A stretch of DNA of 64,000 nucleotides from Isoetes taiwanensis (GCA_021234155.1 JAJEKV010000087.1:3882742-3946741), one strand, 5' to 3'. Numbered from the stretch's first letter, positions 1-9,920 are shown. A program made the numbers and translations. Notes: generated by a model from the letters alone, not told the origin.

Positions 1-1095
1 GTGATTGACCAATTCAATGGCCTGCTCGAGAGACTTGGGACGCAGGTATTCTGTCATGAGTCGAATGGCAGGAGGAAGGTGCAGAAACCAGACGAGGATC
101 TGGCTTTGCGTGGGGTACTCCTGGAGTTTACTGACGAGAATGTGAAGACGGTCCGCAAAATCCCGGGCTGACTCCGTGGGCTCTTGTTGAAGGTCATTGA
201 GTTGCTTGAGGAGTAACTGATCATCGTCCGTGGTGCCATAATGAGACCGAAAGGCGGTTTTCATTTCTTGCCAACTTTGTTTCCAGTGACTCTTATTGGC
301 CATTAACCACTGATGAGGGGCGCCTCTGAGCGTGGTCGAAAAGATATGAAATTTGAGTTGTGGTTGCGCATGACCATTCAGAATGGCCAAGGCTTCGAAT
401 TCTTCCATGTGTGCCGAAGTACTCTGATCGAGAGGTTTGCCTTTAGTGTTGCCAAAAGTGGGATAAGTCAGCTTCAAATTAGGAGTTGGAGGTGAAGGCG
501 GAACAGACGCATAGACAGGTGGATTCGTTGGAGCATAGAGAGGTGGAACAGTCTGAGACTGAGAGCCAGGGGGTGGAACTGAAAAAACATGTGGTCCATC
601 GAAAGCAACATCTGGTGGGGAAGGGCCTTGAGAGCCTGCCTCAGTAGGCTTAAGATCAGTGGTTTGATAAACAGGAAGAGCATGCTGAAAAGATGGAGAA
701 GACTGAAAGTCATGAACGTGGGTAGGGCCAAAAGACACTTGATGGTAGCCCATCCCACCCGGAGGTGAAGAAGGTTGTGATGGAAGAGGGGTATGACCCG
801 AAGGAATATTGATATAGGTACTGTCAGGAGTCTGAAAATAGTGAGGCGTGGGCTGAACAGGGGTATGCTGTGGAGATTGAGGATGAGAACAATGACGACG
901 CACAGGGGGAGACCCTGGTCGAGAATGAGCACGAGGGGTAGGAGGTGCCGACTGAGCTCGTGAGCGGATACGACCACCCTCAATGTCATAGGCAGAATCA
1001 TACATATCCCGAACAGCCTCACGTCGTTGATGGCGCTCCAGGCGAGCCGCCGTTTGGCAAAGAAGTTCTTCAGGAGTGAAACCTCGAGCCAACAT
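1..1095 (-). CDS. Ty3/gypsy-type Gag polyprotein, partial (runs off left edge)
   Basis: The minus strand is open without a stop for 365 codons, from an ATG at 1095 to the window edge. The first ~55 residues are charged (LERHQRREAVRDMYDSAYD). A long proline/serine/glutamine-rich linker follows, at about residues 60-220. The segment nearest the edge has the sequence style of a retrotransposon Gag capsid domain: MEEFEALAILNGHAQPQLKF, then HQWLMANKSHWKQSWQEMKT, then ESARDFADRLHILVSKLQ. Known family role: Gag assembles the virus-like particle that packages element RNA. I chose this start because it is the first ATG after an LTR/leader-like stretch. The zinc knuckle and pol would lie beyond the edge. 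The reading frame is intact here, unlike every other retroelement in the window, so this copy may be young. Confidence 0.8.
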   Translation of the reverse strand, partial: MLARGFTPEELLCQTAARLERHQRREAVRDMYDSAYDIEGGRIRSRAQSAPPTPRAHSRPGSPPVRRHCSHPQSPQHTPVQPTPHYFQTPDSTYINIPSGHTPLPSQPSSPPGGMGYHQVSFGPTHVHDFQSSPSFQHALPVYQTTDLKPTEAGSQGPSPPDVAFDGPHVFSVPPPGSQSQTVPPLYAPTNPPVYASVPPSPPTPNLKLTYPTFGNTKGKPLDQSTSAHMEEFEALAILNGHAQPQLKFHIFSTTLRGAPHQWLMANKSHWKQSWQEMKTAFRSHYGTTDDDQLLLKQLNDLQQEPTESARDFADRLHILVSKLQEYPTQSQILVWFLHLPPAIRLMTEYLRPKSLEQAIELVNH

Positions 1096-1975
1096 GATGG
1101 AAGAAAGATCAGACCCGGCAGCGGCGACAGTGTTTGGGGTCTGGGTTCGGGAACTCCTGCAAGACAGCCCTCTGTGAGGACCCTTGGATCTAACAGGAGA
1201 ATCCGGGGACTATGTCACGCGGGATTTGCAAGAAAAACAAAGAAAAGGGAAAAGAAAACAAAAGAGAACAATGAGATCACAATAATGAGCTTCCTTGATG
1301 TCAATGAAGATACATGAGCTCTCGTAATCGAGAGAAAACTGAAAATGAGACAAGACTCAAAACTCATCTAAAAAACTCATGTGCTAGCTCTACTCATATA
1401 TATAGTACAATGGCCTTTGGCCCAATATAGACACTCTGACTGATTTCGGTGCCGACTCCTAGAAGGAGGCCTGATTTGCAGGAATGCTGGCGGTGCCTCT
1501 TGAAGTGCCTGGAATCATGCTGACGCTGACGCGGGCGGTGACGGGCCGTCACTTGTCTGAGCGCCGCCTCTTGGTAGCAGACCCGGGCTTTGACTGCGTG
1601 GTCTGCTGCTTGGTCTTTTGCTGGGCCTTTGATGACTGACCCGTGCCTGACTGTAGATCCTTGGACTTGACTTGGTCCGTCGTATGCATGAATAGTCCTG
1701 TACCAGGAGGCACAGGACTAACAGGCTTGAAGCTCGGTGAGCTAGCGTTTCATAATCATAAGCTCCTGTTCCGGGATAAGACGGTCCGGTTGAACGGGTG
1801 TCGCCCATGCGTGCACCATCTAAACAGAAAGAGGAGAAAGATAAGCAATTTCATCCCTCTTGTGATAGCAAGAAGTAGACAACCAATAACAATAACAGGG
1901 CAACAAAACAGAATTAAGGAAAACAGCTTTATTACGACAACAAAGTCATGGTTACATCCAGGAGTATTACAGTAA
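1096..1975 (-). promoter_or_regulatory. LTR/leader-like promoter region upstream of gag
   Basis: This stretch lies directly upstream of the intact gag. It contains a TATA-like string on the minus strand at 1393-1407 (TACTATATATATGAG), followed by a pyrimidine-rich leader of about 300 bases. A possible LTR start (TGTAATACTCC on the minus strand) lies near 1973. I could not find a second LTR copy or a convincing primer binding site, so the LTR limits are inferred. No separate gene was recognised here. Confidence 0.4.
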
Positions 1976-2084
1976 AAGTTGGTTACAACACAACTTGCGG
2001 GTGCACTTCACAAAACTTGAAGGTTATATACAAACAATCTAAGCAAGAGCACACGTAGACAAAAAAAAACTGTGGAGATCAGGC

Positions 2085-2590
2085 CTAGGGCTGCGTGAAG
2101 GGGTACAGAATGGAGTAACGAATACTCTCCCGCACCGCCCTAACGACTTTGTAGCGAGCCCACGCCTGAATGATGTCGTACTGATAAGCCAAGGTAGGAC
2201 TAATGACCAGCAAGTTGAAGAGGTCCCGAAGTGCATAGAAGATCTGCCAGAGATGATCATTTGCGTCTGCAAAGGCTTCTCGTTTCGTCATATCCCAATA
2301 GCTCCACGTACGACGGAGGGTCTGATGCAGATGCTCGAAGGCGCGCTCTCAAAGGATGTTAACAACTTCAAGACCCTTAATGGGGTCATAGGGCTCGCCT
2401 TCATCCTCCGGTTCCTCCTCCTCATAACTATCATCATCCTCTCCATACACTCCTGTATAACCCTGCTCCAGCGGTAGCTGATCCTTCCCTCGCAGTTCTT
2501 CAGGTATTTCGTCTTCGTTCTCTTCCACTTCATCGTCTGTAAGACGGCAAGGATGGATATACAATAACGGAATGATTCCTTATACTTCAA
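2085..2590 (-). pseudogene. Acidic small protein of the histone-fusion cluster, with an in-frame TGA
   Basis: Two open segments in one frame (about 2564-2352 and 2348-2085) are separated only by a TGA at 2349-2351 (ATC CTT TGA GAG CGC). The first half is very acidic (DDSYEEEEPEDEGEPYD). The second half is helical and aromatic, ending in YSILYPFTQP at a stop at 2085. There is no in-frame ATG at the front. A pyrimidine tract ending in CTTACAG lies just before the acidic part and could be a splice acceptor, so an upstream exon may exist. It sits 170 AT-rich bases downstream of the H2A-like gene on the same strand. The spacing of DLF, LAYQY and AVR vaguely recalls helix 2 to helix 3 of H2B, but that is too weak to name it. 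The TGA is consistent with CGA-to-TGA decay. Function unknown. Confidence 0.45.
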
Positions 2591-2763
2591 CTCTAAGGGA
2601 GAGAGACAAGTAATGTAGGAAAAAAAACAATCTAATTGTATTCAACAATACAATGAAACATAAGAAAATAGGACATATATATATTATGTGATGGCTCATT
2701 AAAAATGCCAATCAAAATTTACATTGATAAGGACTACAAAGATCTATAATTATCAAAGCATAT

Positions 2764-4157
2764 CTAAGAACTAGGCCCCTCATCTTCCTCCATAGGCTGA
2801 GGAGGCGGCCGGTAGCGCATTAAAGTGGTGCTGGGACTAGCAGAGAGGGCGGCTCGAGCTGCGGCATCCGGTGGTAAGCAAGTGGCCAAAGGTGCTGCAA
2901 CAAGGAGACGCATATTGACGCAGCCCGCCACGTCCCCTAATGCCACAATAGCAAGATCTCGTCGGACCAAAGTGATAGTAGTGGCATGATAATCAATCTT
3001 CTTATGGCCCGCCAAGGTGGATAATGCACGGAGTGCCCACCAAGATGCTTCAGATGAGGGCCCCAGATACTTGGAGAAGAAAAGAACCTCACCTTGTCGG
3101 AAGGCAGAAAGGAAAAATCGGGTCAAGTGATTGCCCATTGCCTTAATCTGTGGATCCCTTGAGGTCTCTGTCTTCTTTTCGAAGTTAATGGGTATTCTCT
3201 CCTGTTCGGCCTCTTCCTTTTCATCCCGAGGACGCATCTGTGCAAGACAAAGGTCTTCCTCACCCTGGTCCACCTCTCCCATAGTGATCTGCAATGGCCG
3301 ACTTGTAGGAGGAGGTCGCATGATGGCCGCGAACTGCTCCGCAGGAGGCTGTGGGTCGTCGGTAAATAGGAACTGCCGGAGAGACAAGAGGGTCTCAACG
3401 GGCTCTATCTCCTCTGGCTGGAATGCAAACAAACTTTGGACTTGCGGCGGATGCACAATTAGAGGCGTTGTGAAGTCGACGAAGTCATCTTGGCAGAACT
3501 CTGCAAGGTCATATAAGACTTCTATCTTTCGCCGACCCCGCATATCGGCGATGACGCGGTAAGCCCACATGATATCCTCCAAAATGAGATACTCTTGGTT
3601 GTTCAAGAGTATGGTGGGGAGAAGATCTAGCCCCTCAAGCTTCAGGGCTTTATCACGACTCGTCGGTGCCTCCGTAGCCAGCTCTTTCCATCATGCAAAA
3701 TCCTGCTCGTTGACGACTTCACCATCCTCCGGATCAGGGGATACTGGCGTGGCAGACTGCTCTGCATGTATCTGTTCATCCTCTATGTACTGGTCCATGA
3801 TGATCCCAGTGCAAAACGAGCCTCAAAACAGAGCTCGCGGTCTATAGTGACAATAGGAAGGTCGATTCCTCTTCTCCTAATGCCCTTAAGAACATTGCGG
3901 GCGTGGTCATCATCTCCCAACATCTCCATCAAGGTGTGGATATCAAGGTAGAGCTGGGAGTCTGCTTCGTTGAAGACGCATGCAGGCACAATCTCCTCGT
4001 GGAAGAACTGAAGAAAACTTGCATAGTCTGGATGCGCTTGCATGTTGTGGATGAGGTCCACCTGCTGGAGCAAATGAGGGTGAAGTACATCAAAGGGAAC
4101 CGCAGGGTCCCAGTGCTCACCATCCAGGTACCACTGTTGTAGAGTCGGGTGATACAT
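2764..4157 (-). pseudogene. Fusion protein with a candidate H2A-like histone fold at its C-terminus
   Basis: This gene reads from ATG 4157 to the stop at 2764, about 464 residues. One frameshift near 3795 and one in-frame TGA at 3691-3693 interrupt it (TTT GCA TGA TGG), with coding-like sequence on both sides. The N-terminal part carries QQVDLIHNMQAHPDY, matching a module in the neighbouring H3 fusion gene. A middle acidic linker (SPDPEDGEVVNEQDFA) and a proline-rich stretch follow. The C-terminal ~90 residues (about 3132-2872) align by eye with H2A: HLTRFF to RIARFL, LAGHKKIDYHATTIT to LAGNAARDNKKTRI, RRDLAI to RHIQLAI, and VAAPLATCLP to VTIAQGGVLP with the same V-to-LP spacing. The tail ends QPMEEDEGPSS. 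The H2A call is tentative; shared architecture with the H3 neighbour supports it. A leader with a telo-box precedes it. Confidence 0.5.
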
Positions 4158-4204
4158 GACGAACAAAGAGCAAGGGAGGAGGAGGAAGGCGCTGAAGGCA
4201 AGGC

Positions 4205-4300
4205 AAGAAATGAAACCCTAATGTCCAAAAAGTGACTTTATATCTGTTTGGCACGTTTTCCTAGGTCACCAAAAAAAATATTATTTATTTAACAATTTAC
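4205..4300 (-). promoter_or_regulatory. Core-promoter-like segment of the H2A-like fusion gene
   Basis: On the minus strand a TATA-like GATATAAAGTC (about 4236-4246) is followed by a telo-box (TTAGGGTTTC, plus-strand AAACCCTAA at 4213-4221). A pyrimidine-rich leader then runs to the ATG at 4157. Telo-boxes are known from plant promoters of translation and histone genes. Their presence here suggests the downstream gene has its own promoter rather than being a downstream exon of the H3 fusion gene. Confidence 0.35.
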
Positions 4301-4427
4301 ATTTATAAGCGTACAAAAAGTCATCGAAATACACAATTTGTTTCTATAGTTTGCAAATAAGAGATATTTACATAAATAGATCACGCAAAATTTATACAAC
4401 GGAAGAAAAACAAGAACTCTTCAGCAG

Positions 4428-5652
4428 CTAGCGGAATTCGCCTCGGATTCTCCGCGCCAGTTGAATATCCTTGGGCATGATGGTCACTCTTTTAGCATGA
4501 ATGGCACACAAGTTTGCATCGCTCAAAATTTCGATAAGGTAAGCTTCCGCAGCCTCCTGAAGTGCAAGTAAGGCAAAAGCCTGAAACCTCAGGTCGGTCT
4601 TGAATTCTTGGGCAATTTCCCGAACAAGACGCTGGAAGGCTAGTTGGCGTATCAGGGGCTCAGTAGTCTTCTGATACTTACGTATCTCGTGCAGGGCTAC
4701 TGTGCCTGGTCGGAACCTGTGGGGCTTTCTCGGCTTAGCACCTGGCATGGGCAAGGGTAGGGTCTTCCCACCTGTCGAGGGGTGTTTCGCCCTTTGCACC
4801 ATCTGTTCCCGACGCTGTGCCGACGTTTTCTTGCCGATCTCAGCATCCTTCTGCAGTCGGGTCTTGTAACGGACGCCTCCCCTTGTTGGTTTTGTAAGCT
4901 TCCTCTTCCTGTTACCCCATCTTCCCTCTGTTTCATGATCAACATGTTGATCTCCCTCCTGATCAACATTTTGATCCACGCTGCTGTGTTTGCGCAACCT
5001 CCTCTGCTCTACGGGTCTGCTCCGTCTCAGCATCCCGGGCCTCCCTTTCCTGGCGCACTTGAGTTCGCCGTGCAATCTCTGTATGATACCGGTCCGGGTG
5101 AGCTCGCATGTCGGCTTCTACGAGGTCCATGCGGTCTTGTGTGAAGCTAGGTGTAACATTTTCGAAGATGAAGCTATGTAATTCTTCATTCCAATAGAAA
5201 GGGGGAAGATTGTAATGGTTCAAATACATAAGCACATGGCCTCTCCCTAGATAATAAAAGCGGACAGCTCTTTCTGCTGGAAGGCCACTAGCAATCTGCT
5301 GGAGATCCTCTATCCTTGCAAGGTGCATAATCCTTTGAGCTTCCTCTCGGATAAGCCCTACAGGATCCTCTTCTGGGCTTGCTAGTGGATAAAACTTAAC
5401 TATGGCATAAGCTTGATCAGGCTGCTGTACTAAAGTATAGGCTGCATTAGCTACATTCAGCTTCATAAGGGAGCGTTCATTGAAATGGAAGATAGGGTAT
5501 GGGATTCTGCGGTTCTCAGTGAAATGGATCACAAGCAAGTCTAGAACAGTGTCGACCATGTCGCTATCATCTGAGAGATGGTCTACTAACACACTGTAAA
5601 GCTGATAGACGTTCATGGTTTTCAGATCAACAGTGAGTTTGAAGCGCGGCAT
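4428..5652 (-). pseudogene. Histone H3 fusion protein (novel N-terminal domain + histone H3 core), one frameshift
   Basis: The gene starts at ATG 5652 (MPRFKLTVDLKTMNVYQLYS) and reads open to 4963. A second frame carries the rest to a stop at 4428, and the frames overlap at 4963-5075. That second frame has no ATG at its start, so a single frameshift near 4980-5000 is the simplest explanation. I saw no plausible intron. N-terminal residues 1-200 match no family I know. Residues ~142-195 (MYLNHYNLPPFYW...[15 protein letters not shown]) resemble part of the adjacent gene. A charged coiled-coil-like stretch and a basic linker follow. The last ~99 residues are a near-complete histone H3 core ([45 protein letters not shown]). 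With one frame repaired it would be about 408 residues, versus 136 for ordinary H3. Function unknown. Confidence 0.8.
4431..4727 (-). other. Histone H3 core domain within the fusion gene
   Basis: All H3 secondary-structure elements are present: the alpha-N helix, helix 1, loop 1 of canonical length, helix 2, loop 2 and helix 3. Loop 1 (EFKTDLRF) is not expanded, which argues against a CENP-A/CenH3 type. The equivalents of K56, K79, C110 and H113 are kept and the C-terminal RRIRGE is intact. Differences cluster where chaperones discriminate variants (QAFALL for QSHAVL around positions 86-90) and at the end of helix 2 (IEILSDAN for VGLFEDTN). Of the usual tail only a STGGK block resembling S10-K14 remains; ARKS motifs for K9 and K27 are absent. 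Confidence 0.9.
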
Positions 5653-6715
5653 GATGGCAACTAGCGCGTACTAGTGGCAAGAAAGTGGGCGCTTGGGGTA
5701 GAGCAGGTGGCGCTAGGCTGTGGGTGGAGGCGCTAGGCGGTTAGGGTAGCAGCAAGGTGACGGTCAAGGTCAGCTATGGCGGCAAGAGTGCTCAACTCCG
5801 GCGGCTATGGCGGCAAGAAGACGTCTCAAGAAACACACTTCCTAAAAAGAAACACAAATTTGAATCTAAACCTAAAAAAAAAAAAAACCTAGCTAACTTG
5901 GCCATCAGACCTATTAGCCATTCATACTACTTCAGTCAATCCTTCTGTAGTTTTATCATTTCGTACAATAACTGAGCCAGTTATAGACGTTACATCTTAC
6001 TGTGGTGCCAAAAGTCTTATGACTTTGTACAAAATTATCTTTGAACCTTAGTTCCATAGATTTCCTTTCAATTTGTAACTTTTGTCCTTTAATAGACATG
6101 TGTATCATTTCTCTATTTCTGTACACGTTTGTAAAAAACATATAAAGGAGAAAGGAATATAGCCTTGATTACTATCTTTGCATTCCTAGTATAATTATTT
6201 CTTTTGCATGTCTACCATGCACTTAATCTTTACAACAGTAGGTTGTATTCTATGGTTTTATTTTAAAGTCATAACTGCCTCCTTATTTATTTCCTTTCTA
6301 GACAGCCTTTTACATATATAAGGGTAAAAACAGATTTTTTACTCAATCATGGCTTTTCTCATGTTCTGTTTCATGCTTTTCCGTATATATTTCTCTTGGT
6401 TCAGAGGTTTACATTCCCTTCACCTTTTAAACTCATGATATCATGCATATCTTACATAAACATTCCTTTACACATGGACAAAATTTCAGCTTATATTTTC
6501 AAAGTGTATCAGGTACAATAACAGCCCATAGTTTTATCCCTGTATTCAGGTTCAGCTATCAAACTTGTTCCCAAAATATAAGCATTATAACACATCATTC
6601 TAGTAGAGAGATTCGTCTTTTCTTAGAGCATGGCTAACTTAAAAACTGGAATATAAATACCACACAGTATTAAGCAGTTTGTGCATCTTTAAGATGTTAA
6701 ATCCGTCTTCAAAAC
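5653..6715. other. Upstream spacer of the histone-fusion cluster, no gene recognised
   Basis: The first ~120 bases upstream of ATG 5652 contain repeated GGCGCTAGGC-type motifs (5686-5740) that could be leader sequence. A poly-A run lies near 5875-5887. The rest is AT-rich with only short, low-quality open frames. I see no gene here. Confidence 0.5.
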
Positions 6716-7330
6716 TTAGGCTTTCTGCCTCATAAGGTCTTGTACTACTTTGGAGCTTTTTGAAATCGATCCACACATTTCTTTGAGCTAAAAACACTTC
6801 ATAACAAAGAAAAAAAAACATATTGGGAAAAAGAAAACCATGTACCTGCAGCCAATCAATACACACATTAGCAATAAACCCGGTAATGGTGCAAGGGCCA
6901 AAAGGTACTTGGGTTTTTCTTGGCTTAACGCCCTTTACCCAATATACTCTTTTTTGCCCTTGAGATTAGTAATAGCAAATAAAAAAATGTGCTTATCAAA
7001 TACTCTTCATACAAAGACAAACAAAGAATATGTATTTTCTGTTATCATTTATAGATCTTTTTAATCCAATCTACCTCTTTACTAGACTATTTAGTAGTCT
7101 GTAAGCATGGAGACAGATGTATATACCACGGCCCTTAAGCTTTTCTTAGCCTCCTTGTTCATTGTAAACTCTTTTTTAAGAGAAAAATAGAAACACATAT
7201 CCAGTACCTGCATGTCTTCATCTTCTGAAGACACATCTTCACCGATTTGGGTCTCAGGAACAAACTGTTCTGTCTGCCCTCTATAGGATACAGCATTTCT
7301 TTTGTTGAATCCACCCCCTCTTTTTGCCAT
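6716..7330 (-). CDS. Possible two-exon small hypothetical protein
   Basis: Exon 1 (7330-7208) encodes 41 residues beginning MAKRGGGFNKRNAVSYRGQT and ending in acidic EDVSSEDEDMQ. It stops exactly at a CAG|GTACTG donor. After a 420-base AT-rich intron, an acceptor TTTTTAG at 6788-6794 opens an in-phase exon (LKEMCGSISKSSKVVQDLMR) with a TAA at 6716-6718. The result is a 64-residue basic-acidic-helical protein. The phase match and good splice signals favour a real gene, but I do not recognise the family and there is no second copy for comparison. Without splicing, the exon 1 frame runs about 38 codons into AT-rich sequence. Confidence 0.35.
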
Positions 7331-8351
7331 ATATGCATCATTGTGCCCTCTACGTGATCATATCCTCTGCTGCCGCCCCTTCTTTCCATTTTTAGGGCGC
7401 TCAATCTAACTGTGTTTTTACACCACAGTAGCTCTCTATCCGTCTCAAATGCCGGCTTATCTTCCTCGAGCTACTATTATCGAATGCCTGGACAAAACCC
7501 CATATTTGCTATTGTAGGGTTTTGCCCGGGAAAATGCTAAGCCATAAAGATGGGCTGCAGTCAACTAACCTTTTCTTTTGGTAGAACCAAGAAGGCCGGA
7601 TTTCGTCTGTGGTCGACTGCCATATCTTCGTTTCTCCCTATGCCATAAATTTTGGGTGCTGGGTATATTCAAATTCCCTGCCTTCTATTTTTCACGAGAA
7701 AAAACTCCTTTTGGAATACTCAAGTGTTTAATTATTTTCCATAAATTGAATCAAGCTATAAATCTTTTGTCTCATATTTATCTTAAGGACTTTATTTCTA
7801 TCTTTTTAACCCATACTCTCTATGGTCCCTTTTTAGTACATCTTATAGTACTTATGTAGCCCTCAATTTAGGATTTTTAAATTCCTTAGGCGTTTCATAA
7901 AAAAAAAAAAATCGGCGGCGATTTTTATATCGCAAGAATCAGATATCATTAAGTATATGCTATGCGTTATACGCTAATAACTTTTCGAAACAAACACCCT
8001 ATCCGACAGCAGCGCCCCTTTGGACTTTTCGCCTTGGTGTTGCCATTTCGACCTCGGGAAACGTGCCCCCTAGGGTATTTGGGAGGTGCCCGATCCATTG
8101 GAACCATTTTCGCCTTCATCTGAGCTACCTACAAAAAGTTATCGCCCATCTAAACTTGGGTCCTCCAGTCACAACTTTTTCCCTCCAAAATCGCCCTACA
8201 CTTCCTAAAACTCACAATTGTTACATCAACCTAGCACAAAACCAAATCACTAAGAGGTTAGGCAGTCCAACTAGCTTAAACTCCCCCTCAACTACCGATC
8301 TAGCGGATTAGAGATTTGGTCAGTGCTATGATTTCGGACAGCCAAAATCAT
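7331..8351. other. Gene-poor stretch leading into retroelement internal sequence
   Basis: There is no convincing gene. About 7331-8000 is AT-rich unique-looking sequence with an A-run near 7900. From 8351 downward the minus strand should be the internal leader of the LTR element whose primer binding site is at 8352-8363, but no gag frame could be recognised. Confidence 0.4.
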
Positions 8352-8363
8352 GGTTCTGATACC
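8352..8363 (-). other. Retroelement primer binding site (tRNA-iMet type)
   Basis: The minus strand reads TGGTATCAGAACC one base after the LTR end. This matches the usual plant initiator-Met tRNA primer site (TGGTATCAGAGC) in its first ten bases. Confidence 0.7.
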
Positions 8364-8364
8364 A

Positions 8365-9920
8365 CTGTGACGCTCCCAGAACATATACGACGCTCCGGAC
8401 GTATACATACGGGGACTTCCCCCTCCCATGGCAACCAACTCGCCATGAGCAGGGCCCTCCGTCTAACTCGAACCATCTATAGAAAGATGCCCGGGCGAAA
8501 GACACGGAGGTGTCATTCGGCCCACGCCTTCAATGGGCTCCTATGTCGCGGAAGCGTGCATACAAGGTTAGCATACAGCATAATCATATCATAAATAACC
8601 ACCACGAAGGGTGGCACATCCATCCAACGGATAATAACAGAGAAGATGCATTTAATACTAGAGAAAACTCCCCAAACCCAAGGTTCTACCCCGGCTCAGA
8701 CCCCAGTGAGGTTCGACTGACGGCTAGGTCTCCGGAGAACAGCAGACAGAATCTTGGCATGGCGCTGGCTGGCATAGAACATCGGCTAGGGTTGTCCACT
8801 CCATCCGCCCCTCCTATGCACACTTTGCAGATGAGCTGAATCAAGCTGTGGCGTCATTGTAGCCTTCCGGAGACGCAATCCCAAGGCATCACTCTTCGGG
8901 ACTACTCCGGGTTACATCTCCCCGGTCCGATGAGGCAGGTCAGGGAAGTGTCCCTTCCCAGAGTTGCAGTGATTCCATGGGTGAGCTAGAGAATACGTGC
9001 CGCATCAGCGACCCCCGCATCCGTACCCGACCAACTCCCCTAAATCTACACAAAGTACAGGATGATCACACCACTGTACTCAGGGAGTGTCAGACCCATA
9101 CCCGGCCTAGTTCACTGGCCGGCCATTAGGCCTAGCTCACTGAAGGAGTTCCCATAGCCTTTTATGCTCAGGCGAGACCCCACCCCACACTTCATCACCA
9201 TGGCTCATTGTCTGGTGCTTCAATCATGCCACAGATTCCACAGCTTGGTGGGATCTTGTGCACAGGCCGCACTTAGCGGTTATTATGGGATATACTAGGA
9301 GCATACTAATGAACATAGGTCACAGAGGTCTCTACCCCCCTTAACCCCTGCTTTCTGGAAGAACTAACAGAGATACTACCAAAGATACATCCATCCATCC
9401 ATCACAAAGCATAATCCATAGTTTAGAACAGTTCTAACTACCAAACAAGGGTTAACCCTAATCAAAGACAAGCAGAGAAGACTGACAAAGGCGCTGGCCC
9501 TAGAAATGTCAAGCTAATCTATCCACTAACCCGAATTCCTGCTGGATCCATTGTCATGTGGCATCTCCATCTTCAAGCAATCTGGGCGCCCAGCAGCTCC
9601 TCTCCTTGGGATCGATTTGGGGCCAAAATGGGATAGGGATCCAATTTGATGCCCCAAGTTAGCATTCTCCTGCTGGCCAATCGAATTTGGCCAGGTGCCC
9701 CCTTCCTAATTAATCAATTATCCTAACTTAATTAGCTTAATTGAGTTAATTAGATAATGATTCCTTAATTATAGGTAATTAACCTTTAATTAACCCTTTA
9801 TTAATTTAGCATAGCTAAATTAATCCCTTTTAGGTCAAAATACCCCATGGTGGCGTATCCTTACTGCGTGACATGTCAGTATATTTATACGTATACCATA
9901 TAAATATGTGGAATGTCACA
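8365..9920 (-). mobile_element. LTR of a Ty3/gypsy-like element (minus orientation)
   Basis: Read on the minus strand it begins TGTGACATTCC (at 9920) and ends GGGAGCGTCACA (at 8365), next to a primer binding site. The length is about 1556 bases. The ends form a short inverted repeat, as is usual for LTRs. Related copies are at 24999-25640 (minus, partial), 40265-41110 (plus, partial) and within the tandem unit at 12291-12641. Its 5' boundary abuts decayed pol sequence read in the same direction, so this position could be a 3' LTR of one copy and a 5' LTR of the next, as in tandem or recombined elements. Confidence 0.65.

Noticed and set aside
474-1022. 182-codon minus-strand open frame of leucine/serine-rich protein
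   Set aside because: It is an out-of-frame shadow of the continuous gag frame, which has sensible composition and Gag-like motifs.
1920-1940. AATAAA on the minus strand as the gag element's polyadenylation signal
   Set aside because: It lies upstream of the TATA-like box in element direction, so it cannot be the LTR poly(A) signal of the same unit.
4431-4727. Centromeric H3 (CENP-A type) interpretation of the H3 domain
   Set aside because: Loop 1 is not enlarged, and the core follows canonical H3 through [17 protein letters not shown]; CenH3 proteins differ at these places.
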